Positions 33,281-40,026 of a DNA stretch of 40,026 nucleotides are shown one piece after another. A program made the translations under genes and the position numbers. Origin of the DNA: Leyella lascolaii (GTDB lineage Bacteria > Bacteroidota > Bacteroidia > Bacteroidales > Bacteroidaceae); the NCBI RefSeq assembly GCF_900079775.1, contig NZ_LT556038.1:473060-513085 (forward strand), in the 5' to 3' direction. The notes below the pieces were generated by a model. That model was not told the origin of the DNA. It saw nothing but the letters and a program-made list of their open reading frames with translations, and did no database searches. Numbering within the stretch: the stretch's first letter is position 1; each line of letters begins with the position of its first letter.

Positions 33281-35668
33281 TTATTTGCCGTAATACGGAA
33301 CATCACTTATTCCCCATGTATAATTGGGAGCCTTACCCATTTTTAATTTAAGCACCCCTCCTTTAAATAAATCTCGCCTATAAAGCCAACAATTATCCAA
33401 TGGTTTTCCATTCAATTCCGCTGATTGGACATAATAAGAATCCTTGCCATTATTCTCCGTCTCAATAACAAAAGTCTTACCTTTGGCATACTTTGAATTA
33501 AGTTTTATCTCTATCCTGTCAAACATCGGGCTGCCAATCTGGAACGTAGGGTTATCGCATGCCCCTCCTTGCACATCAAACAGTCCCATTGACGACAATA
33601 CAAACCATGCTCCAAGCTGTCCTTGATCCTCATCTTGTCCGTAACCATATCCGTGCTCTCCAGTCACGCCATAGAACTCGTCACAAATCAGGCGGGTCCA
33701 TTTTTGAGTCAGATAAGGTTTTCCCGAATAGTTAAACAGCCATGAAATATGTAGATTAGGCTGGTTTCCATGATTATAAGGACTCTGCAACCCAGAAAAA
33801 GCATAAGCTACTTTTCCTCCACCAAAAACAGATTTACGAGCTTCCACAAAAATAGAATCCAGGCGTTGATTAAACAAATCTTTACCAACTTTCCCAATCA
33901 GTCCTACAGGATCTTGAGGCACAAAAAATGTATATTGGATTGCATTTCCCTCCTGAAATCCTCTCCATGGTTCCAACGGATTAAAATTTTCGATGAATCT
34001 TCCGTCTGCCATACGTGGACGTATAACTTTCATTGTATCATCGAAGAGTTTTGTCCAACCGGTTGACAAATCCATCAGTTTTTTATAATCGTCAGTCTTA
34101 CCCAATGCTTTTGCCCATTGTGCGACGGCATAAGAACTAAAACTATACTCCAAAGTATGTGAAGCGCTAAAAGCGGAGCCTTTGTCCGATGTACCGAAAT
34201 ATATTTCATCATTATAAGGAACATAACCTTTTTCAACAAATTGCCGGACATCCATTTTACCGGCACCTTCTAAACGTCCTTGCCATTCCAACTCATTTTT
34301 CAGAGCAGCCTTATATGCCGACGCGACATCAAAGTCGCGAATGCCACTGCAATAAGCCCCAGAAAAGGCAATGCTCACCATATTGGTTCCTACACCAGAC
34401 ACATATCTGCTTGCAGCTATTCCATCACCCAACCATCCGGCATCTCTATATACTAACATTTGGCTCTGTATCCAATCGTTATAATATTCAGGATAAGCCA
34501 TAGCCCATAAATTTGTAAGATTCCAATATCCTCCCCAAATGGCATCTGTATTATAATGATTATACTTAGGTGTGCCATCTGAATTCAATTCTATCTGTCC
34601 GACCTCACCACTGTTTGTCGGATAAGAACCATTCACATCACTTGCAAGTCCTCTTCCCAGCAATACATGATATAGACCTGTATAGAATTTAATTTTACTT
34701 TCCTGAGTTCCACCGGACACTTCAATACGGCTTAATGCTTCATTCCATTTTTTCTTTGCCAACGTCCTCGCTTTTTCAAAAGTCACACCGGAAGCTTCTT
34801 TTTCCAAATTATGTCTTGCATTCTCAATAGAAGTATATGACAAACCAATCTTAAAATCAACTTTCTCCCTATCATGCGTTTTATAGTCCAGAACCATCAT
34901 CGCTCCAGGTCCCTTTATTTCTGTTCCGTCAGAAGTTCTTCCACCACGATATAACACAGACACAGATAAAGGTGACCTATTTACTTTCGCATAAAAGAAC
35001 ATGGAGACGGTTGCTCCAGTCTGATACTTCTTGACATATTCAGGTTCTGTTACGACATATCCTTCCAGTGTATGTTCATCTACCTGCCTGATATATGCAT
35101 CACGCACGTTTCCACTTTCACCCAAACGGTTTCCGATATCAAAAATGACGTGTGCGCTATCAGACTCCGGAAAAGTGTATCGTTGAAATCCAACCCTTTC
35201 CGTAGCCGTCAGCTCCACTTTAATACGATAGTCTTTCAATACAACAGAATAATATCCTGCTGTAGCGTGCTCGTCCTTTTTATCAAAACGGGAACGCCAT
35301 CCTTTATCCGGAGAGTCTAACTTACCGGGAATATTTTTTATCGAGCCCGTAACAGGCATCAACAGAATTCCACCAATCTGAAATTCATGCAAACAAGGAA
35401 ATCCGTCAATTGAAGTGTGAGCATCATCATATCCCACAGCCTCCCATCCCTGCTCATTTCCATAAGTTCCGTTTGTCGACGCTCCCAATTTTGCCATACC
35501 AAAAGGAAGTGCAGCAGGAGTATAAAAGAACCAACGGCTATGTACAGTCCCTATATTTGGACGAACATATTGTGTAAGGTCTGAATTTCCTGCCATCAGA
35601 GGTTGTGACAAGCATACCGACAATGCCACTGTGAAAAATTTAATATAGTTGATTTTTATCTTATTCAT
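33281..35668 (-). CDS. GH92-family glycosidase (putative exo-alpha-mannosidase), divergent
   Basis: A 795-residue exported protein (signal peptide ending LMAGN, residue 27). GH92 features: NGSYPTNSG, EGNAIQYTFFVPQDP with the general-acid candidate E573, and YGQDEDQGQLGAWFVLSSMGLF, where E680 and D681 occupy the usual DD pair. Other GH92 motifs are altered: the HLSG-x-G site reads FPCLHEFQIGG, and the S-x-WDTYR site reads AIWGGYWN. GH92 enzymes remove mannose from mannans and N-glycans using calcium; a different linkage preference is plausible here. Its ATG overlaps the stop of an upstream glycosidase scrap. Confidence 0.85.
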   Translation of the reverse strand: MNKIKINYIKFFTVALSVCLSQPLMAGNSDLTQYVRPNIGTVHSRWFFYTPAALPFGMAKLGASTNGTYGNEQGWEAVGYDDAHTSIDGFPCLHEFQIGGILLMPVTGSIKNIPGKLDSPDKGWRSRFDKKDEHATAGYYSVVLKDYRIKVELTATERVGFQRYTFPESDSAHVIFDIGNRLGESGNVRDAYIRQVDEHTLEGYVVTEPEYVKKYQTGATVSMFFYAKVNRSPLSVSVLYRGGRTSDGTEIKGPGAMMVLDYKTHDREKVDFKIGLSYTSIENARHNLEKEASGVTFEKARTLAKKKWNEALSRIEVSGGTQESKIKFYTGLYHVLLGRGLASDVNGSYPTNSGEVGQIELNSDGTPKYNHYNTDAIWGGYWNLTNLWAMAYPEYYNDWIQSQMLVYRDAGWLGDGIAASRYVSGVGTNMVSIAFSGAYCSGIRDFDVASAYKAALKNELEWQGRLEGAGKMDVRQFVEKGYVPYNDEIYFGTSDKGSAFSASHTLEYSFSSYAVAQWAKALGKTDDYKKLMDLSTGWTKLFDDTMKVIRPRMADGRFIENFNPLEPWRGFQEGNAIQYTFFVPQDPVGLIGKVGKDLFNQRLDSIFVEARKSVFGGGKVAYAFSGLQSPYNHGNQPNLHISWLFNYSGKPYLTQKWTRLICDEFYGVTGEHGYGYGQDEDQGQLGAWFVLSSMGLFDVQGGACDNPTFQIGSPMFDRIEIKLNSKYAKGKTFVIETENNGKDSYYVQSAELNGKPLDNCWLYRRDLFKGGVLKLKMGKAPNYTWGISDVPYYGK

Positions 35669-35855
35669 AGTTCTCTATTTTTTTATTTACATCCTTCATT
35701 AACGCAATACGTGCATACAGTTCTACCATACAAGCCTCATTCAACAGCCATTTTGGTTTGTCATATTCTTGTGCCCTACCAGTCCAGTCACCATAAATCA
35801 GCCCGGATTTATCTCTGGCATGAGTCCATGCCCAATCGGCAGAAGCTATAATAAC
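35661..35855 (-). pseudogene. C-terminal fragment of a glycosidase-like gene
   Basis: On the minus strand a frame reads SADWAWTHARDKSGLIYGDW, TGRAQEYDKPKWLLNEACMV and ELYARIAL to a stop that overlaps the GH92 start. The run resembles the C-terminus of GH76-type (alpha-1,6-mannanase-like) proteins, a tentative assignment. A stop codon lies directly before GTTATTATA at the 5' side, so no start and no upstream domain remain. A 12-bp gap separates it from the SusC fragment, consistent with one deletion joint. Confidence 0.5.
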
Positions 35856-35867
35856 CTATTGGTAGAA

Positions 35868-36113
35868 TTAAGTACGCACTAAATTAATTCCGCCAACGGG
35901 TTCAGAAGTTATTTTTAATGCGAACTTACCATCTGCATCTGCTACTGCTCCGTTTTTGGATGTTATGTCAAAAATACGGGCACCTGTCAAAGGCTCACCG
36001 GATTCATCTGTTACAATTCCTGAGATTAACCGCAACTGCTGTTGCGCCATTATGGGCATACATGCCAAAAACAATAGGCAACAAGTTACGCACAATTTAG
36101 TTACATGTTTCAT
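35868..36113 (-). pseudogene. SusC/RagA-type receptor, N-terminal fragment
   Basis: An 81-codon remnant with a signal peptide (ending PIMAQ, residue 24) and the start of a carboxypeptidase-regulatory-like domain (LRLISGIVTDESGEPLTGARIF, then DADGKFALK). Such a domain opens SusC/RagA TonB-dependent receptors, about 1,000 residues long. After KITSE the sequence departs from the family and ends within 12 residues (VGGINLVRT). The TonB box, plug and barrel are all absent, so the receptor cannot function. Confidence 0.8.
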
Positions 36114-36156
36114 AATTTAGGTTTATAAAATTAAAATTAGCATCGCTTAAACTTGT

Positions 36157-37251
36157 CTACAGCTGAGATAACGCATACGCATACGCCCCACGCATTATTG
36201 AGACGCTTGCCCCATCATGACTGCACATTACTGCTATACGTTTTGATTTGTTATACGATACTTTGACTGTAGTGTCGGGAATAACCGTCTCATCATCTTG
36301 CAATGACAAGAAATGCTTTCTGTCTGATTCATCTTCCCAATTGTAGACATCCATCTGGACACATGGGAAGCGTTCTCCTGAAAACATGGATAATGACGTA
36401 CGCAATTCCTTTATCATGGCGGGCAATATGTAGCGTGACGCGCCGGCAAGTCCGCCGCCTATCACCACCAGACCGTCAACTATGTTCAAAGCCGAGGCTA
36501 CAGCGTGACCGGCAATCTCTCCCAATTCGCTGAAGCTTGCTACGGCGGCATCCCGGTTTCCGTCTCTTGTTCCTTCGGCTATATCGTAAATGTCCTTTGG
36601 GGTCAGACTGCTGTCACTTTGCCCCGAACGTTCACGATATACCCTTTTTACGGCACGTATACTTACGCTTTCCTCACAGATCATCAACGGATATTTCTTG
36701 TTGTGCATCAGCCACACATCTCCCCCACATCCGTTATCACCTGTCAGCAACCTGCCGTCAATCACCACGCCTGCTCCGAATCCGGTTCCCAACGTGATAC
36801 CCAGCAGATTCTTGTAACGGCGTCTGCTGCCAGCCTCTTCCAGCATGGCGTTCACTTTAGGCAGCATTCCTGACAACGCCTCTCCATAAGCGAACAAGTT
36901 CCCGTCATTTTCCATAAATACCGGAACATGATAGTGGTGTTGCAAGAATGGACCGAGAGCCACTCCGTTACGGAAAGACGGAAAATTTGGGATATTCCCA
37001 CCTATCACTCCGTTCTTATAATCAGCCGGACCCGGAAAAGCGAAGCTGATGGCGACTGGCGACACATCCAACTGGCTTACTACGCCGTCAAAGCCAGCTA
37101 TCAATGTGTCCAGACATCTCTTCAGGTCATCCGACACCGACGGCATGCAAACAGGTTCCACTATTTGCTCATTTCCCCGTATGGCGGAAAACACAAAATT
37201 AGTGCCTCCCGCATCCAGGGTCAATACTGTGCGTTTTTCGTTCTCATACAT
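36157..37251 (-). CDS. ROK-family sugar kinase-like protein
   Basis: A 364-residue protein with the ROK N-terminal phosphate motif LDAGGTNFVFS (about residues 12-22), a catalytic-aspartate motif MENDGN with D116, and GITLGTGFGAGVV (about 153-165) for ATP and sugar binding. The cysteine-rich zinc motif of classical ROK kinases is absent; GCGGDVW occupies the place of the EIGH sequence. Kinase activity on mannose or fructose is inferred from the operon: the next gene upstream resembles mannose-6-phosphate isomerase. Spacing to it is 31 bp. Confidence 0.82.
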   Translation of the reverse strand: MYENEKRTVLTLDAGGTNFVFSAIRGNEQIVEPVCMPSVSDDLKRCLDTLIAGFDGVVSQLDVSPVAISFAFPGPADYKNGVIGGNIPNFPSFRNGVALGPFLQHHYHVPVFMENDGNLFAYGEALSGMLPKVNAMLEEAGSRRRYKNLLGITLGTGFGAGVVIDGRLLTGDNGCGGDVWLMHNKKYPLMICEESVSIRAVKRVYRERSGQSDSSLTPKDIYDIAEGTRDGNRDAAVASFSELGEIAGHAVASALNIVDGLVVIGGGLAGASRYILPAMIKELRTSLSMFSGERFPCVQMDVYNWEDESDRKHFLSLQDDETVIPDTTVKVSYNKSKRIAVMCSHDGASVSIMRGAYAYALSQL

Positions 37252-37282
37252 ATTTTTTATTTTTTCAAAAGGTTACAATATC

Positions 37283-39031
37283 TTAAAAGCGGACATACGC
37301 CTTTATCGTCACACATTCTTTTCCTTCCGACTGTCCGTAAGGACGTATAATATATTCACCCACACAAGCCGGAATGATAAAAGTCTCGGCATAATGCACA
37401 ACAAACGGTTCAAACGAACGGTCCGGACTTTCTATAATGGCTTCCTCGCCTTCCACTAAGTTAAAGACATTTACACTGCCGTTCGTGTGATGTAACACGG
37501 GAACTCTGAAGCGGTGGCGGCGTGTCTCTATGAATTCATTTTCGTGCAATCCGGTGCGCTCCTCTGTCCACCCCTCTCCTTCTTCTATCACAGTCACGCA
37601 GTTACGCAAATTTCTGTAGACATAGTCCGTATCACGCCTCCAGTCTATAACGCATTTTCCACGTTCCACATTTATAGGGCGCGGTTTTCCGTCAAGTCCC
37701 ATACGCTGCCAGTCCCACAATTTAAATGTGAACAGGTTTGGTGTAGAACTTATTTCCAGAACCATGCTGTTAGCGCCGGAGCAATGAACCGTACCGCCGG
37801 GAATCAGGAAATGGTCATGTTTTTTTGCCGGAATCTTATTTACGTATTTCTCCGCGTCAAACACTGTCTCACCCCGCTGTGCCTTACGCAACTCCTCTAT
37901 CATCTCCTTACTGTCCGTTCCGTTCCTCACTCCCAGATAGACAACAGCGTCTTCCTCCGCATCCAACAGATAATAACTTTCGTCCTGTGTGTAGAACATC
38001 CCGAAATTCTCATGTATAAACTGGGTTGTGGGGTGTACCTGCAAACTCAGATTCCCTCCGCCCATTGTGTCCAGAAAGTCGAAACGGATAGGAAACTCCT
38101 TTCCGAACCGTGCCTCAACAGGCTCGCCCAGCAGCTCCTTACTTTTCAACAGCACCAAATCCACCGACGGCAATTCAAAACGAACTCCGTTCACTTCAAG
38201 ATAAAGACTGTTTTCTTCAGGCACACAATCAAAACACCATCCGTAATTCGGCACGTCCGGATCCAGGTCGCAGACCGCCTTCATCCATTGTCCGCCCCAC
38301 GGAGCCTGGTCAAAATACGGAACTACACGGAAAGGCTTTGAGGCTGTTTTGTCTATACCTTTATAGAAGGTTTCGCGGTCTATCATCTTGGGAGAGCCGG
38401 GAATATGACTGTCCAGCCAGTAGTCCACATGTTCGAACAATGTTGATTTATAACGGTCACAAATTCTCCAGTCATTAAAATATCCTCTTTTATATTGCAG
38501 AGATACCGCATCCTCACGATTGTCTATACCCAAAGCCTTCACCTCATGACGACGGCAACGCTGCTGAATCTCCCAACGCGCCATATCCACATACACCAGC
38601 GTTGCGCCAGGAGCGACCATCCCAGCACCTGTACCTATAATAATAAGAGGTGTAGACACTCCACATGCGCAACGGCGCGCATCCTCCAGCTTTTCCACAT
38701 CAAAATAGTCTGATATACAGAGGTTTGTAACATATCCGAACAACACATCCTCTGTCATAAAACGCTCTGTCATACACCTCAACTCACTTTCCTCCTTATA
38801 CAGGTCGCGTACGAGAACCAACCGTGCGGACAACTTCGAAAGTTCTCTCACCAGCTCCTCTTCATACACTCCCGTATAACAGTCGACAGCAAGCACATTG
38901 TTACTGTTCAAGCAGTCGGAAAGGACGCCGCGTATTTCATCCCATCCTTGAAATATAGTGCCGGCAATGACCGTTGAGGGAAATTTGTCATAATTAGGTT
39001 TTCTCATAAACTGCTTTATTTGTTCATACAT
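37283..39031 (-). CDS. Two-domain mannose-6-phosphate-isomerase-like protein
   Basis: About 582 residues. The C-terminal part (from about 235, RVVPYFDQAPWGG) is a type I mannose-6-phosphate isomerase-like cupin, with QVH at Q331/H333 and HCSG with H416 as likely zinc ligands. The N-terminal 230 residues look like a nucleoside-kinase-type fold that has lost its P-loop (VLAVDCYTGVYEEELVREL); they are absent from ordinary isomerases of about 320-400 residues. It would convert mannose-6-phosphate to fructose-6-phosphate. The -7 box at 39,044-39,052 makes the ATG at 39,031 very near the transcript start; ATG at 39,007 (MRKPNYDKFPS) is a real alternative. Confidence 0.82.
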   Translation of the reverse strand: MYEQIKQFMRKPNYDKFPSTVIAGTIFQGWDEIRGVLSDCLNSNNVLAVDCYTGVYEEELVRELSKLSARLVLVRDLYKEESELRCMTERFMTEDVLFGYVTNLCISDYFDVEKLEDARRCACGVSTPLIIIGTGAGMVAPGATLVYVDMARWEIQQRCRRHEVKALGIDNREDAVSLQYKRGYFNDWRICDRYKSTLFEHVDYWLDSHIPGSPKMIDRETFYKGIDKTASKPFRVVPYFDQAPWGGQWMKAVCDLDPDVPNYGWCFDCVPEENSLYLEVNGVRFELPSVDLVLLKSKELLGEPVEARFGKEFPIRFDFLDTMGGGNLSLQVHPTTQFIHENFGMFYTQDESYYLLDAEEDAVVYLGVRNGTDSKEMIEELRKAQRGETVFDAEKYVNKIPAKKHDHFLIPGGTVHCSGANSMVLEISSTPNLFTFKLWDWQRMGLDGKPRPINVERGKCVIDWRRDTDYVYRNLRNCVTVIEEGEGWTEERTGLHENEFIETRRHRFRVPVLHHTNGSVNVFNLVEGEEAIIESPDRSFEPFVVHYAETFIIPACVGEYIIRPYGQSEGKECVTIKAYVRF

Positions 39032-39043
39032 ATTATTGTTTGT

Positions 39044-39052
39044 GCAAATATA
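39044..39052 (-). promoter_or_regulatory. Promoter -7 box for the mannoside operon
   Basis: TATATTTGC on the minus strand matches TAnnTTTGC exactly, 13 bp before the first ATG of the isomerase-like gene. The divergent GntR gene has the same box 52 bp away. Confidence 0.6.
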
Positions 39053-39103
39053 TAAATTAATTATTAATCTCCAAAAATATTTCAATAAAAAATTTATTTA
39101 TAT

Positions 39104-39112
39104 TATATTTGC
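39104..39112 (+). promoter_or_regulatory. Promoter -7 box for the GntR gene
   Basis: TATATTTGC, identical to the divergent box. It ends 2 bp before an ATG at 39,114, so transcription would begin at or after that ATG. This favours the next in-frame ATG at 39,135 as the true start. The 51-bp interval between boxes is very A/T-rich and is the obvious place for a GntR operator. Confidence 0.6.
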
Positions 39113-39134
39113 AATGAGAAAAATACGTTACGGC

Positions 39135-39863
39135 ATGAACATAGACCACAACAGCAACACCCCTTTACACATACAGGCTGAGGAAATATTGCGCAATCTT
39201 ATTGATTCCGAGGAATATAAGGACGGCAAATATCTCCCTAACGAAATAGAACTGTCACAAAAGCTGAATATTTCGAGGAACACCCTGCGTCAGGCAATCA
39301 ACAAATTAGTATTCGAGGGTTTGTTGGTACGTAAGAAAGGTGTTGGTACAAAGATTGCCCACAAGAGCATCATCGGAGGTGTGAAAAACTGGCTCAGTTT
39401 CTCACAGGAGATGAAAATGCTCGGAATTGAGATACGCAATTTCGAGCTGCACATCTGTTGGAAGAAGCCGAACGAGGAAATCTGTAACTTCTTCGGTATA
39501 GACCCGAAGCAGCAGGTCAAGTGCATAGTCCTGGAACGTGTCCGCGGAAAAAAGGAATATCCGTTCGTTTATTTCATATCCTATTTCAATCCGAAGATTC
39601 CGCTCACAGGAGAAGAGGACTTCACACGGCCATTATATGAGTTGCTGGAAAAAGACTACAACATCATAGTAAAGACCAGCAAAGAAAAAATATCGGCAAG
39701 TCTGGCGGGAGAGCGCATCGCGGAAAAATTGGACATCAAGGCGTCCGACCCCATTCTAATCAGACAACGGCATGTCTATGACATAAATCAGATACCCATC
39801 GAGTACAACATCGGCTATTACCGCGCAGACAGTTTCACATATACGATAGAAGCGGAGAGATAG
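39135..39863 (+). CDS. GntR/HutC-family repressor with UTRA effector domain
   Basis: A 242-residue protein starting MNIDHNSNTPLHIQAEEILR. It has an N-terminal winged helix of the GntR type (about 12-76: LPNEIELSQKLNISRNTLRQ, KLVFEGLLVRKKGVGT) and a C-terminal UTRA effector-binding domain (about 100-240, PILIRQRHVYDINQIPIEYN). Such regulators usually repress sugar operons and are released by a phosphorylated sugar. The divergent mannoside operon is the natural target. The start is chosen from the promoter box; ATG at 39,114 would add seven residues. Confidence 0.87.
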   Translation: MNIDHNSNTPLHIQAEEILRNLIDSEEYKDGKYLPNEIELSQKLNISRNTLRQAINKLVFEGLLVRKKGVGTKIAHKSIIGGVKNWLSFSQEMKMLGIEIRNFELHICWKKPNEEICNFFGIDPKQQVKCIVLERVRGKKEYPFVYFISYFNPKIPLTGEEDFTRPLYELLEKDYNIIVKTSKEKISASLAGERIAEKLDIKASDPILIRQRHVYDINQIPIEYNIGYYRADSFTYTIEAER

Positions 39864-39911
39864 TCTGCCGTTATATATAATAAGGTATGGCGCAGGCATG
39901 TGCCGTGCCGG

Positions 39912-40026
39912 TCAGACACCATCATGTGCCCGAACATATCTTTCCAGCACAATGTCAGGCAGCAGGACAGCCGTCTCAGGGGTGTCCTTGGGGGCGTCCT
40001 TGGCTTTCCATGCCACCACAAACCTC
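39912..40026 (-). CDS. 3' end of an unidentified gene
   Basis: On the minus strand a frame enters from the right edge and reads RFVVAWKAKDAPKDTPETAV, LLPDIVLERYVRAHDGV and a stop at 39,914-39,912. The amino-acid use looks like real protein, but the 37 residues are not enough to name a family. It converges on the GntR gene across a 48-bp gap with a weak hairpin. Confidence 0.45.
   Translation of the reverse strand, partial: RFVVAWKAKDAPKDTPETAVLLPDIVLERYVRAHDGV

Noticed and set aside
39818..40021. Minus-strand 67-residue frame at the right edge
   Set aside because: Lies in a different frame from the more protein-like 39,912-40,026 reading and has an improbable composition.

Overview
The window looks like genomic DNA from a human-gut Bacteroidales species (Bacteroides or Phocaeicola). 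It carries a complete Bacteroides-type conjugative transfer (tra) operon, promoter -7 boxes of the TAnnTTTGC form, SusC and GH92 glycan genes and an IS982-type transposase remnant. All identifications come from reading protein and DNA patterns; no database search was run.

Bases 1-19,900 are the transfer half of an integrative and conjugative element of the CTnDOT/Tn4399-like class. A leftward mobilisation block (mobA, mobB, start of mobC) and a rightward traA-traQ-lysozyme operon diverge from a leader region of about 0.7 kb that probably holds oriT. The tra operon ends in a strong hairpin at 16,067-16,105. A leftward operon of eight small accessory genes, including PcfJ, PcfK and a DUF3873 protein, converges on it from 19,882. 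No integrase, excisionase, tetQ or rte genes are present, so the rest of the element must lie to the left.

Bases 19,900-21,750 contain almost no genes but are rich in structure: several long dyads, two promoter-like boxes and a frameshifted, truncated IS982 transposase. This is probably the element's right margin. It is followed by a compact four-gene operon (21,746-23,848) with ATGA-type overlaps. It encodes a DKNYY-repeat lipoprotein and three small membrane-associated proteins of unknown function, and is the best candidate here for an undescribed system. About 1 kb of gene-free DNA with a 17-bp-stem hairpin follows.

Bases 24,842-31,818 hold a tripartite RND efflux operon (adaptor, pump, TolC-type channel) and a divergent AraC regulator. 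The adaptor has a TGA stop inside its coding region. The interval between adaptor and regulator contains a MITE-like element with perfect 15-bp terminal inverted repeats and three tandem 67-bp repeats plus a degenerate fourth copy.

Bases 32,028-39,863 hold a mannoside-use locus: MFS sugar transporter, GH92-family glycosidase, ROK sugar kinase and a two-domain mannose-6-phosphate-isomerase-like protein, with a divergent GntR/UTRA regulator. Between kinase and GH92 only a SusC N-terminal scrap and a glycosidase C-terminal scrap remain, which looks like the scar of a large deletion of the uptake genes. The window ends in the 3' end of an unidentified leftward gene.
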